A stretch of 64,000 bases of DNA from Streptomyces spiralis (GCF_014654675.1 NZ_BNBC01000017.1:113116-177115); one strand, 5' to 3'; numbered from the stretch's first letter, positions 1 through 7,409 are shown. Notes: generated from the letters alone by a model not told the origin. Program-made: numbers and translations.

Positions 1-5
1 GGTGG

Positions 6-44
6 GGGCCGCGCCCGCAGGGGCTGTCACCGCGGGCGCGGCCC
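6..44 (-). terminator. Hairpin after the leftmost phage gene
   Basis: Arms at 6-18 and 32-44 are perfect 13-base complements (GGGCCGCGCCCGC and its complement). The hairpin lies just past the stop of the gene ending at 59, so it probably terminates or protects the minus-strand transcript. There is no U-run, which is common in high-GC actinomycetes. Confidence 0.6.
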
Positions 45-58
45 GGTCTTCGGGTGGG

Positions 59-601
59 TCAGTCGGTCACGCGGTAGGGGTGGCCGACCTGGGGCTCGGG
101 CCCGTCGACGCCGGCGTAGTGCGGGTGTCTGCAGTCGCGGCTCTGGTTGTGGACGCCGGGGTGGGCCTCGCACCGCACGCGGCCGGAGGGCGTCTCGGCC
201 TCGTGGGCGGGCGGGAGCAGGCCCAGGCTCGCGGCCCAGGCGTGGCCGCCGGCGGCCCACGCCATCGCGTGCAGCGCCAGGCGCATGTTGTGCTCGTCGA
301 GGGTGTAGAGGTTGCCCAGGGACAGCACGTGCCGTCCGGTCAGCACGCAGGCCAGGCGCAGGACCTGCCACGCCTCGATGGTGCCGCTCAGCGTGCCGTC
401 GCCGGCGTTCAGGCAGGCGGCGGCGACGAGCCGCCAGGCGACACGCGAGGAGCCCTCGCCGTCGTCGACGATGAGGCGGGCGCGCTGCAGCTCGGGCAGC
501 CAGTGCCCGTGCGTGGCCAGCAGCCACACGGCGGACTCTTCCTGCCACGATCCGGCGGCGCGTTCTCCCAGGCGGGCGCAGAGGGCGTTGATCTGGTTCA
601 C
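59..601 (-). CDS. Hypothetical phage early protein, 180 aa
   Basis: I do not recognise this family. The protein begins with residues NQINALCARLGERAAGSW and is mainly helical in its first two thirds; the last 50 residues carry Cys and His (RCEAHPG, CRHPHYAG) that could bind a metal. A longer reading starts at a TTG at 613. I chose the GTG at 601 because the recurrent element CTCTTGGAG supplies GGAG at normal spacing before it. It is the last gene of the visible early cluster, after a zinc-ribbon gene and a WhiB-like gene. Function unknown. Confidence 0.7.
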   Translation of the reverse strand: MNQINALCARLGERAAGSWQEESAVWLLATHGHWLPELQRARLIVDDGEGSSRVAWRLVAAACLNAGDGTLSGTIEAWQVLRLACVLTGRHVLSLGNLYTLDEHNMRLALHAMAWAAGGHAWAASLGLLPPAHEAETPSGRVRCEAHPGVHNQSRDCRHPHYAGVDGPEPQVGHPYRVTD

Positions 602-607
602 AGGGCT

Positions 608-616
608 CTCCAAGAG
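608..616 (-). promoter_or_regulatory. Start-associated element, copy 1
   Basis: Minus-strand ACCTCTTGGAGAG places GGAG seven bases before the GTG at 601. The same core recurs before several early genes (3356, 4102, 4939, 8654). Confidence 0.6.
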
Positions 617-628
617 GTGCGGGGTTGG

Positions 629-808
629 TCAGGTGCGGGGCTTGGGGAGGTGGCCGACGTGCCAGCCGCGGCAGGTCCGGTTGCGGCACCGGTAGGTCGT
701 CAGCCGCACCCCGCCTTTGGCGATGAGCCGCTGGCGGTGCTCCTCGGCCTGCTCTTCGGTGTCGTGGCGGCGCTTGCCGGTGCAGGCGCGGCCCTTGGTG
801 CGGATCAC
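629..808 (-). CDS. Small zinc-ribbon-like phage protein, 59 aa
   Basis: This short basic protein opens MIRTKGRACTGKRRHDT and ends RCRNRTCRGWHVGHLPKPRT. Cys9 and the CRNRTC pair near the C-terminus, with His residues, suggest a small zinc-binding module of the kind actinophages encode in early regions. The GTG start at 808 overlaps the stop of the upstream gene (GTGA), indicating translational coupling; longer readings in the same frame overlap a better-supported gene. Role unknown, possibly nucleic-acid binding. Confidence 0.65.
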   Translation of the reverse strand: MIRTKGRACTGKRRHDTEEQAEEHRQRLIAKGGVRLTTYRCRNRTCRGWHVGHLPKPRT

Positions 809-1314
809 TGGACGGCCGCCGGGGCGGTATCTGAGGCGAGGCAGCCGGGGCAGCGCAGGCCGGGCACCTCCCACTGGGCGGGGTCGGCGACGCCGATGAT
901 GAAGCCGCCGCAGGCGGCGATCACGCCGTCCTTGGTGCTGTCCCGCTTGTGGACGCCGCCGCCGGTGGTGGCCCGCCACACCCACTCGCCGCGCAGGCTC
1001 ACGCAGGTCACCTCGACGGGGGTGTTGCCGATGCGGCCGGTGGCGGTGTGGGACAGCTCGCCGGGCCGGCTGGTTGTCTTCGGCGCGCTGTACTCGGTGG
1101 CCTGGATGGCTTCCGCCCACTGCTCGAACACGTCGGCGCTGGGGTGGTACAGGAACACGCGCAGGCCGAGCGGGTCGTCGCCGGTGGCGACGCCGAGGTG
1201 GTCGACTTCGATGCTGTCGGCGGTCAGGCCGGGGTGGGAGCTGGCCAGGACCGCGCCGGCGATCATCGGCTGCAGGACCTGCCGCAGCGGGCGGGCGGTG
1301 GTCGGGTGGGGCAT
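805..1314 (-). CDS. Hypothetical phage protein, 169 aa
   Basis: I do not recognise this protein. It starts MPHPTTARPLRQVLQPM and ends with a short Cys pair (RCPGCLASD) that may be a knuckle. The ATG at 1314 has a variant of the start-associated element (CCCTTGGAGGAACG) just before it, which decides against the much longer reading of the same frame to 1914. Its stop overlaps the start of the next gene at 808. It lies between the WhiB-like gene and two small genes, so it is probably an early accessory protein. Confidence 0.7.
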   Translation of the reverse strand: MPHPTTARPLRQVLQPMIAGAVLASSHPGLTADSIEVDHLGVATGDDPLGLRVFLYHPSADVFEQWAEAIQATEYSAPKTTSRPGELSHTATGRIGNTPVEVTCVSLRGEWVWRATTGGGVHKRDSTKDGVIAACGGFIIGVADPAQWEVPGLRCPGCLASDTAPAAVQ

Positions 1315-1337
1315 CGTTCCTCCAAGGGCTTGGTGGG

Positions 1338-1361
1338 GCCCGCCCCCGGGCGGGGGCGGGC
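1338..1361 (-). terminator. Hairpin between the WhiB-like gene and the next gene
   Basis: Arms 1338-1347 (GCCCGCCCCC) and 1352-1361 are perfect complements with a four-base loop. It sits 10 bases past the stop at 1371 and upstream of the start-associated element at 1320-1328. Confidence 0.5.
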
Positions 1362-1370
1362 AGGGGCGGG

Positions 1371-1802
1371 TCAGGCGAAGTCGAGCTGCAGTTGCTTGGG
1401 CTGCTTGGCTTTCTGGGCTTTGCGGCGGGCGGCCATCTCGCGCTCCGCCTGCCGGCAGGACGGGCAGACGCGTTCGCCGTGGCGCTTGTGGTCCTGGGCT
1501 CCGGCCTCCGTGCCGCAGGAGGCGCGCAGTTTCGGCTCGGTCAGCTCGTCCTCGAACACGTCGTCGAGGGCGGCGATGACCAGGCCGCCCCACCACAGGC
1601 GCCCGCCGGCGATGCCGTCGAAGCGGGCCTGGGCGGGCTTGACCGTGGCGATGCACACGGCGCGGAACGGGCACGGCCCGCACGTGGCGAGCAGCGGCCC
1701 GCACAGGCGCCTGAGGTCGGCTTCGCTGGCGAAGTCGTCCTCGCTGGGCGTGAATCCGTGCTCGTCGCGGCAGGGCGCGTCGAGGGTCCAGTCGCGGCTC
1801 AC
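1371..1802 (-). CDS. WhiB-like (Wbl) iron-sulfur transcription regulator, 143 aa
   Basis: Cys11, Cys41, Cys44 and Cys50 give the exact Wbl spacing C-x29-C-x2-C-x5-C that binds a 4Fe-4S cluster, followed by GGRLWWGG at about 66-73, a variant of the G[VI]WGG turn. The C-terminal half is basic and has an extra CPSC pair. Wbl proteins are actinobacterial partners of the principal sigma factor, and phage copies can dominate host Wbl control, for example of septation or superinfection. The GTG start at 1802 overlaps the stop of the upstream methyltransferase, so the two are probably co-translated. Targets cannot be read from the sequence. Confidence 0.9.
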   Translation of the reverse strand: MSRDWTLDAPCRDEHGFTPSEDDFASEADLRRLCGPLLATCGPCPFRAVCIATVKPAQARFDGIAGGRLWWGGLVIAALDDVFEDELTEPKLRASCGTEAGAQDHKRHGERVCPSCRQAEREMAARRKAQKAKQPKQLQLDFA

Positions 1803-3349
1803 AGGACCGCCTTGATGCGCTCGCCGATGTGCCGGGCCACGTTGACGCTGACCGCGTTCCCGGCCTGCATGGTCTGCTCGGCCTGGGTGCCGATGACGAT
1901 GTACCGGCGTTCAAACCGCTGGGCCATCAGCTGCTCGCGCGGCTTGAGCATCCGGAACCAGCAGTCCTCGATCGCGGGCGCGGTGCGCAGCAGGGCGGCG
2001 GAGTCGCGGGTGGACAGCGTGTGCACCGGTTCGGCGGCCGTCTTCACGGCGGCCTTGCGGTAGGGGATGACCAGGGCGTTGCGCAGCTCGGGCGGGACGG
2101 GCCCGCCGCCTGGGCGGACCAGGCCGTGATGGTTGCCCTGCGCGGTGACCGCGGTGACCGGCTCGGTGGCCCTGGCCGGGAGGGCGTTTTGCCGGTAGGT
2201 GATCACGAACGGTTCGGGGTCGACCGTGACCAGGGCTTCGCTCTCGCGGGTCAGGCGGGTGCGCATCGGCTCGGCGACGTCGCTGCACGCGGTGTTCCAG
2301 GTCCCGCCGGTCGGCACGAGCAGCGCGTCGCCCTGCTTGATGGTGCGCGTGGAGAACGGCCGCTCGGTGACCGGGTAGGCGCGGTCGGTGCCGTCCTTGC
2401 CGTGGTTGAGGGTGATCGACGTCGGGGTGTGGGGGAACTTGAGCAGGCCGGCGCGGATGCGGTCCATGGTGGTCTCCGCCAGCGGCTTCTTACGGTCGCC
2501 GATGCGCTGGCCCAGGTCGTCCCAGTTGATGACGGACGCGGCCGGGCGGACGTAGGGCTCGACCTCGGCGTGGTGGCAGCGTGTGTTGGGGCAGCGGTAG
2601 CTGTAGTCGCGCAGGTACTTGCCGATGCGCACGCCGGGCGTGAACCAGACCTTCTTCGCGGCGATGTCCTTGCCGCAGTCGAAGCAGTACGCCTTGGGGC
2701 GGGGCTCCAGGTCCGGCTTGGGCATGCCCTTGAGGCGGAACACGATGTAGATGCGGTCCCGCCACTGGGGGGCGCGCAGGTTGTCATCGTCGCCGATGTG
2801 GGCGGAGGTGGCGCACAGGATCTGCGGGCGCTCGTAGCCCAGCTCGGTCATCGCCTTGACCCAGGTCTTGAACAGGACCCAGCACTGGGCGAACTCGACG
2901 ACGTTCTCGATGACGACGTACGGGAACCGCTTGGCCTCGCACGCGCGCACGACGCACCAGGCGGTGGCGCGGGTCCTCTCGAAGGCCTCCGGGGTGAGTG
3001 CCTTCCACTCCTCGGCCTCGTCGCCGTCGAGCTGGTCGAGGACCTGGAACAGGTCGAGCTGATCGGTGGGGTGAACGCGGCCGCCGGCCGGGGACACCTC
3101 GGTGCAAATGATGCTGGCCCACAAAAGGAGTGCTTTGGGCAGGTATCGCATCGGGTAGCCGGTGACGTCGGCGGTCAGGTGCTCGATGCTGGGGTGGTTG
3201 GCGGCGTGGGAGTCCATCGCGGTCTGCCAGTGGTTCATGGCGAGCTTGCCGCGCCAACCGGCCTCCACCAGGCCGGAGGAGGAGCCGCCGGCCCCGGCGA
3301 GCAGGTCGTCGAACGTCAGCTCGACGCCTGCGGGAAGGGTTGCCAACAA
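1799..3349 (-). CDS. DNA cytosine-5 methyltransferase with zinc-ribbon insert, 516 aa
   Basis: The protein should methylate cytosine in DNA using SAM. Motif I is FDDLLAGAGGSSSG (about 13-26), the catalytic loop is ICTEVSPAGG with Cys at about 82, motif VI is IENV (about 146-149), motif VIII is QWRDRIYIVF, and the C-terminal motif is QAGNAVSVNVARHIG. The usual proline before the catalytic Cys is replaced (IIC instead of PPC or PEC). A four-Cys insert (CFDCGKD, CPNTRC) sits before the target-recognition region. Phage enzymes of this type usually protect DNA from host restriction. The TTG at 3349 was chosen because the start-associated element gives GGAG six bases before it; the reading frame continues upstream only through another gene. 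Confidence 0.9.
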   Translation of the reverse strand: MLATLPAGVELTFDDLLAGAGGSSSGLVEAGWRGKLAMNHWQTAMDSHAANHPSIEHLTADVTGYPMRYLPKALLLWASIICTEVSPAGGRVHPTDQLDLFQVLDQLDGDEAEEWKALTPEAFERTRATAWCVVRACEAKRFPYVVIENVVEFAQCWVLFKTWVKAMTELGYERPQILCATSAHIGDDDNLRAPQWRDRIYIVFRLKGMPKPDLEPRPKAYCFDCGKDIAAKKVWFTPGVRIGKYLRDYSYRCPNTRCHHAEVEPYVRPAASVINWDDLGQRIGDRKKPLAETTMDRIRAGLLKFPHTPTSITLNHGKDGTDRAYPVTERPFSTRTIKQGDALLVPTGGTWNTACSDVAEPMRTRLTRESEALVTVDPEPFVITYRQNALPARATEPVTAVTAQGNHHGLVRPGGGPVPPELRNALVIPYRKAAVKTAAEPVHTLSTRDSAALLRTAPAIEDCWFRMLKPREQLMAQRFERRYIVIGTQAEQTMQAGNAVSVNVARHIGERIKAVL

Positions 3350-3355
3350 GGTGTT

Positions 3356-3364
3356 CTCCAAGAG
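3356..3364 (-). promoter_or_regulatory. Start-associated element, copy 2
   Basis: Minus-strand ATCTCTTGGAGAACACC directly precedes the TTG at 3349 of the methyltransferase and decides that start. Confidence 0.6.
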
Positions 3365-3375
3365 ATCGGGGTGAA

Positions 3376-3403
3376 GGCCCCGCGCCGGTGTGGGCGCGGG
3401 GCC
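3376..3403 (-). terminator. Hairpin upstream of the methyltransferase
   Basis: Arms 3376-3386 (GGCCCCGCGCC) and 3393-3403 are perfect complements with a six-base loop. It follows the stop at 3424 and precedes the start-associated element. Confidence 0.55.
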
Positions 3404-3423
3404 GGGTGGTTCAGGGGGTGGGG

Positions 3424-4095
3424 TCACAGCAGCGGCTGGCGGCTGACGTAGACGATCTGCAGGACGTCGCGGCGCTTCCACGCCGTCACCGGCCAGGTGG
3501 TACCGCCCTGTTCGTGGACCAGCTCCCAGCCGCTCTCCTCGAGGAGGTGGGTCTGCCAGCCGTACTCCTTGACCGCCTCGCCTTGGCTGTCGAAGGGGCC
3601 GCTGATGATGCGGCCGTGGCCGGTGTGCTGGGAGTTGACGCCGAGGAAGCTGACGGCGAACCGCTGCGCGGTCGCCAGCAGGAGCTCGCCGAGCTTGGTC
3701 CCGGCCTCGCGGGTGTCGGCGTCGGGCAGCGTCTTCAGGTGCAGGGCGATCGCGGCGAGCATCGTGACGATGTCCGCGCCGTGGGCTGCGTGTTCGCCGC
3801 CCTCGGTGGAGTCGTAGACCAGGGCGTCGTAGGTCGGGTTGTCGCGGTGGCCGCGCTGGATGATCCAGCCGGTGACCTGCTCCAGCCGGTTCGGCAGCTC
3901 CTCCTGGTCGTGGATGGCCAGGTGGCTGCCGTCGGGCAGGTCGACAAACAGGACGGTCTGCCCGCCGCAGGGGTCGACGTCGCAGACGAGGCCGACCGAA
4001 CGCAGCGGCGTGGTGACCGGCTCGTACTGCTGCCAAAGGGCCTGCCATTCCGGGCGGTTGGCGCGTCCGTGGTCAGGCATGGGTGCGAGGTTCAA
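3424..4095 (-). CDS. Hypothetical phage early protein, 223 aa
   Basis: No family is recognised. The protein starts MNLAPMPDHGRANRPEW; the middle (VLFVDLPDGSHLAIHDQEEL) looks like beta strands, followed by a long helical part and a C-terminal segment with GWQTHLLEESGW and WKRRDVLQIVYV. The TTG at 4095 has the start-associated element at the right distance; an ATG five codons later (MPDHG) is the alternative. The gene lies in the early cluster between a Cys-rich mini-protein and the methyltransferase. Confidence 0.7.
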   Translation of the reverse strand: MNLAPMPDHGRANRPEWQALWQQYEPVTTPLRSVGLVCDVDPCGGQTVLFVDLPDGSHLAIHDQEELPNRLEQVTGWIIQRGHRDNPTYDALVYDSTEGGEHAAHGADIVTMLAAIALHLKTLPDADTREAGTKLGELLLATAQRFAVSFLGVNSQHTGHGRIISGPFDSQGEAVKEYGWQTHLLEESGWELVHEQGGTTWPVTAWKRRDVLQIVYVSRQPLL

Positions 4096-4101
4096 CGTGA
4101 T

Positions 4102-4110
4102 CTCCAAGAG
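4102..4110 (-). promoter_or_regulatory. Start-associated element, copy 3
   Basis: Minus-strand ACCTCTTGGAGATCACG precedes the TTG at 4095. The core matches copies 1, 2, 4 and 5. Confidence 0.6.
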
Positions 4111-4149
4111 GTGGATGGAACGGTACAGAGTTGTGGCACATCTGGGAAC

Positions 4150-4179
4150 AGGGGCGGCGGAACTCTTTCCGCCGCCCCT
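4150..4179 (-). terminator. Hairpin after the Cys-rich mini-protein gene
   Basis: Arms 4150-4162 (AGGGGCGGCGGAA) and 4167-4179 are 13-base perfect complements with a four-base loop. It lies 15 bases past the stop at 4194. Confidence 0.6.
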
Positions 4180-4193
4180 CCCCGTCTTGCGGG

Positions 4194-4343
4194 TCAGTAG
4201 CTGGTCTTGCGGGGGATCCGTTTCATGCAGCGGATCTCGTCGGTGCACTGGGGCTTGCCGTCCCAGTACCGGATCTTGTCGGCCGGCCTGGGGTGCTTGC
4301 ACCAGGTGCACACGATGCTTCCGCGCTGGCTGGCTGCGGCCAT
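4194..4343 (-). CDS. Cys-rich mini-protein, 49 aa
   Basis: This small gene encodes a protein starting MAAASQRGSIVCTWCKHP with a CTWC pair and two later Cys (PQCTDEIRC), a likely four-Cys zinc site. It is basic at the end (MKRIPRKTSY). It starts at ATG 4343, a few bases after the stop of the upstream gene at 4351, so it is probably translated by coupling. Together with the genes at 629 and 12679 it is one of three zinc-ribbon-like mini-proteins in this phage. Function unknown. Confidence 0.6.
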   Translation of the reverse strand: MAAASQRGSIVCTWCKHPRPADKIRYWDGKPQCTDEIRCMKRIPRKTSY

Positions 4344-4350
4344 CGCTGGG

Positions 4351-4932
4351 TCAGCCGGCGTGCGCGGTCATGGCGTGACCGGGCGTGCCGCACCCCATGC
4401 AGCAGGGCAGGCCGTTGGCGTGGTGGCCCCAGCAGGAGCAGTGCCCGCACGGGGTCGTGGCCAGGCGGACGGGCAGTCCGGCCGCCCGCAGAACCCCCTG
4501 CAGGTAGCGGAGTTCAGCCAGCTGCCGGGCCGTCTGCTCGCGCTCGGCCTCCTCGACCTCGATCGTGATCCAGTGCGCGTGCGCGTCGAGGAGATCGGCC
4601 ATGCGGCGGGCCTCCTCGGCGATCCGCCGCGCCTGGTGGGCGGCGTGGCGGTCGCGCGTGTGGTCGAGGTGGAAGCCGGCGCCGCCGACCTCGGCGAGGA
4701 GCTGGTCAGCGAGCTGGTCGCGGGCGTGCTCGGCCTCGCCGAGGCCGTCCAGGTGCGCCTGGGCGCGGGCGGTGTCGTCGTGGTCGGCGATGTCGCCGAA
4801 CAGGGCGCCGATGCCTACGGGGTCCTCGCGCCAGGCGCGGGCGAGGGCGATCAGGACGGGGGTGACCTGCTGGGCGGAGTCCAGGACCAGGCGGTCCGGG
4901 GCTTCGCGGCGCAGGGCGGGCAGGTTGCTCAT
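4351..4932 (-). CDS. Hypothetical phage early protein, 193 aa, helical with Cys-rich tail
   Basis: No family is recognised. Residues 40-150 are rich in Ala, Arg, Glu and Leu and look like long helices (HARDQLADQLL, ARRIAEEARRMADLLDAH, EVEEAEREQTARQLAELRYL), probably coiled coil. The C-terminal 35 residues hold five Cys and several His (CGHCSCWGHH, CCMGCGTPGH), which suggests metal binding. ATG 4932 is preceded by the start-associated element with GGAG at good spacing. Confidence 0.7.
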   Translation of the reverse strand: MSNLPALRREAPDRLVLDSAQQVTPVLIALARAWREDPVGIGALFGDIADHDDTARAQAHLDGLGEAEHARDQLADQLLAEVGGAGFHLDHTRDRHAAHQARRIAEEARRMADLLDAHAHWITIEVEEAEREQTARQLAELRYLQGVLRAAGLPVRLATTPCGHCSCWGHHANGLPCCMGCGTPGHAMTAHAG

Positions 4933-4938
4933 GCGGTT

Positions 4939-4947
4939 CTCCAAGAG
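4939..4947 (-). promoter_or_regulatory. Start-associated element, copy 4
   Basis: Minus-strand GACCTCTTGGAGAACCGC precedes ATG 4932. The core and first flanking bases match the other copies. Confidence 0.6.
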
Positions 4948-4981
4948 GTCGTGTCGTTCGAGTGGTGTGGCACATCCGGAC

Positions 4982-5009
4982 GCGGGCGGCGGAGTCATCC
5001 GCCGCCCGC
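4982..5009 (-). terminator. Hairpin after the 59-aa gene
   Basis: Arms 4982-4993 (GCGGGCGGCGGA) and 4998-5009 are perfect complements with loop GTCA. It lies immediately after the stop at 5018 and before the start-associated element. Confidence 0.6.
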
Positions 5010-5017
5010 ACCGGGGG

Positions 5018-5197
5018 TTAGGCCGAGTGAACGGACGGATCCGTCACCGTCACAACGCCGTCGGTGTTCAGTGTCGTCTCGCTCAGCTTGGCGCCGAAGC
5101 ACCACACCTCGGCGATCGTGAGGTCGTCGCTCACGTGACGGACTACCAGCTTCCAGCTGCCGCCCTCGCAGGTCGCGACGCTCTGCTGCTCGCTCAT
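5018..5197 (-). CDS. Hypothetical small phage protein, 59 aa
   Basis: The protein starts MSEQQSVATCEGGSWKLVV and reads as a beta-rich fold (HVSDDLTIAEVWCFGAKL, LNTDGVVTVTDPS). No family is recognised. ATG 5197 has GGAG eight bases upstream (GAGGAGAACTGAAC). It is the first gene behind the strong promoter at 5249-5276, so it should be well expressed early. Confidence 0.65.
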   Translation of the reverse strand: MSEQQSVATCEGGSWKLVVRHVSDDLTIAEVWCFGAKLSETTLNTDGVVTVTDPSVHSA

Positions 5198-5248
5198 GTT
5201 CAGTTCTCCTCGCGGTGTAGGCCGGGCTTCTCCCTGCCCAACCCTCTT

Positions 5249-5276
5249 ATTCTAAACCCATTCGGAGGGGGGTCAA
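5249..5276 (-). promoter_or_regulatory. Sigma-70-type phage promoter 1
   Basis: On the minus strand TTGACC (5271-5276) and TAGAAT (5249-5254) are separated by 16 bp, close to consensus. The sequence TAGAATAAGAG from the -10 onward is identical to promoters 2 and 3 in this window. It fires toward the genes at 5018 and below. Confidence 0.75.
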
Positions 5277-6181
5277 GGATTTTTTTCGGGCGGCGGATCG
5301 CCCTGGCGCCCCCTCTCGCGTCCCTCGCGCAGACTCTGGCGCGCGAGTTGCCGCGCGGCCTCGACGTCCCCCGGCCGCTCCAGCGCGACGCGCCGAGCGC
5401 GCGCCAGATCCTCCTGGTAGCCGCGCAGCCAGTCCTGCTGCGCCTGCCGGTCGGCGTCCGCCCTGTCCCGCTCGCGGACCGCGCGCCCGGCGCGCGGGTT
5501 CGTGCCGCAGGCACGGCAGTTGGCGGCCGGGACGGAGTGTCTGGGGCAGCCAGCGGCGGGCTCCCCTGCGGCGCCAGCCGCGGGGGGTGGGGGGGAAGGA
5601 AGGACAGAGGAAGAAGAAGGAAAAGAAGGGGTTCCCCCGGGGGAACCCAGTGGGTTCCCCTCGCGAAACCCTGAAGGTTCCCCGGGGGGAACCCTCCCTC
5701 CCTCCTCCTCAGGGTTCCCCTGGGGGAACCCTGCCTCTCGCACGCCCTCCCCGGCGGCCAGCGCCCGCACGTCGATGTCCTCGTGCGTCATCGCGGGCTT
5801 GGACGGCGCTGCTCGAGTAACGCCGGCGCGGGCAAGCCGCGGGTTCTTCGGCGCGGCGTCAGCAGCCTTGAAGCGGGCCTCCAGATCGTCGTTGGACGGG
5901 ATCGCAGGCACGCCCATGGGGAACACCCGGTAGACGGCGCGGCGGCCCGCCTTGCCGACCTCCACGCGCTCTATGAGGCCCTTGGCGACCAGGTCGGTCA
6001 CGATGGTCATGCACCGCTTCTCGCCCACGCCGACCCAGGCACGCAGCCTGCGCAGGCCCGGCTTCGACAGGCGCGTCTCGTCGTCGGCCGAGTCGCAGAT
6101 CTTCATCAGCGCCAGCTTCTGAGACTGGGTCACCACGTCCTCGGGCAGGTACGCGGCGACGACCATCAGGTGAATGGACAA
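5273..6181 (-). CDS. Winged-helix replication-initiator-like protein, 302 aa
   Basis: The first 100 residues look like a helix-turn-helix/winged-helix domain (KLALMKICDSADDETRLSKPG, VGEKRCMTIVTDLVAKGLIERV, GRRAVYRVFP), as in phage initiators that, like lambda O, bind iterons. Residues about 150-220 are a low-complexity linker of Pro-Gly-Glu-Asn repeats encoded by the palindromic DNA at 5629-5732. The C-terminus is charged and helical with a CRACGTNPRAGR segment. The TTG at 6181 has GGAGG upstream; an ATG five codons later is possible. It is followed downstream by methyltransferase and regulatory genes and preceded by recombination genes, which fits replication. Initiator function is inferred. 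Confidence 0.65.
   Translation of the reverse strand: MSIHLMVVAAYLPEDVVTQSQKLALMKICDSADDETRLSKPGLRRLRAWVGVGEKRCMTIVTDLVAKGLIERVEVGKAGRRAVYRVFPMGVPAIPSNDDLEARFKAADAAPKNPRLARAGVTRAAPSKPAMTHEDIDVRALAAGEGVREAGFPQGNPEEEGGRVPPGEPSGFREGNPLGSPGGTPSFPSSSSVLPSPPPPAAGAAGEPAAGCPRHSVPAANCRACGTNPRAGRAVRERDRADADRQAQQDWLRGYQEDLARARRVALERPGDVEAARQLARQSLREGRERGRQGDPPPEKNP
5587..5732. other. Candidate origin: four GGGTTCCCC palindromic iterons plus a purine-rich tract
   Basis: Inside the initiator-like gene are a perfect 20-bp palindrome (5629-5648), a half site GGGTTCCCC (5652-5660), an interrupted palindrome GGTTCCCC/GGGGAACC (5676-5693) and another (5711-5732). Directly to the left, 5590-5630 on the plus strand is almost pure purine and unusually A-rich for this genome (AAGAAGAAGGAAAAGAAGG). 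Iterons in the linker of the initiator gene next to an asymmetric A-rich tract is the layout of the lambda origin inside gene O. Origin function is inferred. Confidence 0.5.
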
Positions 6182-6247
6182 CGGAAGTTCCCTCCGTCGG
6201 CACGGCACCGCCCGCCCCGGCCAGGGGGCGGGCGGCGGCGCACCGGA

Positions 6248-7387
6248 TCAGGCCTTGAAGGGCCGCACGATGATGGTCTTGGGCGTGGTCTCGGAGGTCT
6301 TCACCTCAGGGACCGCCAGGCCCGCCGTCTTGAGGTTGGTGACCATGCGGTCCTCGTCCGGCACCATCGGCACGGGAATGGCCGCGTCCTCGTGTAGGTC
6401 GACCATCGCCTGCACGTCGACGGCCCATTTGGGGTTCTCGCCGCCCCATGCCAGCTCGTTGGCTCCGTACGCGCCCGCCGGCGACGTCGCCAGCATGGCG
6501 CGGGCCTTCTTCTTGATCCGCTTGCCTTCGGTCTCCAGCTCGTGACCGCGCACGTAATCGGCGAGGGCCTGCGCCCGGTCGGCGTCGTCGTGGATGAGGA
6601 CCGTCTGCACCGGCGCTTCCGGCACCTTGGGCAGCCCCCAGCAGGCCGTCATGAACGGGCAGTGGTCGCAGATGGCGTCCAGGCCGGGCCCGTCGAAGTC
6701 GCGGCGGGCCTGGTCGGGGCTGTCCAGCTCCAGCACGCGCTGCACCCACCAGCGGGCGCGGGTGGCCTCCATCGGGTCGAAGTCGAACTCCTGGATGTGC
6801 TCTTCGCCGTTGTCGCGGTTGACGAAGCGGAAGCGGATCCGCTCCACCTGCAGCGGGCCCAGCTTGGACAGGTACCGCTGGCCGCGTACGTCCTCGAAGC
6901 CGACCGTGCGCAGCAGATCGGCGTACAGGTACACCTGGCGCAGCTCGGCTGCGGTCGGACCGTAGCGGCGGACCTTGTCCCACAGGTAGGTGCTCTTGGT
7001 TTTGACGTCCTCCACCGTCACGCCGTGCTCGGCGGGCACCAGGGGCCGGTGCCTGGCGGGCAGGCGGGCGGCGGTGGCCTCATCGAGCTGCACGGCGTCG
7101 ATGTGGCCCTTGATCGTCTCGTCGGCGACGGCGCGTTCCACCAGCCAGCGGTACTCGCTGCGTGCGGCCCCCAGCAGGCCCTCGTGGATGTAGGTACCGA
7201 GGATCGCGGCCTTCTTGTCGGTCTCATCGCTCGGGGCGGTCCCGGCGACGATGTAGGCGGCGCGGCGCTCGCACACGGTGTCCGAGGCGCCGAGATGCTT
7301 CTGAAGGGAACGGGGCCGTCTGGCGTCGACGTCGTGCGCGGCCGTCCACAGCGACGGCGTCGCGCTCTCTACGGGCTGAGCGGTCAC
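6248..7387 (-). CDS. PD-(D/E)XK nuclease, Cas4/RecB-like phage exonuclease, 379 aa
   Basis: The protein has a PD-(D/E)XK core: HID at about 95, then VEDVKTKS at about 125-132 supplying the D-x-K catalytic signature. Later CDHCPFMTAC gives clustered Cys like the 4Fe-4S site of Cas4/AddB-type nucleases, with Cys39 perhaps the remaining ligand. Such proteins process DNA ends and partner with Sak4-type annealing ATPases. The gene lies directly downstream of that ATPase, with a hairpin between them. The GTG at 7387 is preceded by TGGAG. C-terminal 100 residues have no clear catalytic motif. Confidence 0.8.
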   Translation of the reverse strand: MTAQPVESATPSLWTAAHDVDARRPRSLQKHLGASDTVCERRAAYIVAGTAPSDETDKKAAILGTYIHEGLLGAARSEYRWLVERAVADETIKGHIDAVQLDEATAARLPARHRPLVPAEHGVTVEDVKTKSTYLWDKVRRYGPTAAELRQVYLYADLLRTVGFEDVRGQRYLSKLGPLQVERIRFRFVNRDNGEEHIQEFDFDPMEATRARWWVQRVLELDSPDQARRDFDGPGLDAICDHCPFMTACWGLPKVPEAPVQTVLIHDDADRAQALADYVRGHELETEGKRIKKKARAMLATSPAGAYGANELAWGGENPKWAVDVQAMVDLHEDAAIPVPMVPDEDRMVTNLKTAGLAVPEVKTSETTPKTIIVRPFKA

Positions 7388-7409
7388 AACAACTCCAGGA
7401 AGATCGGGG

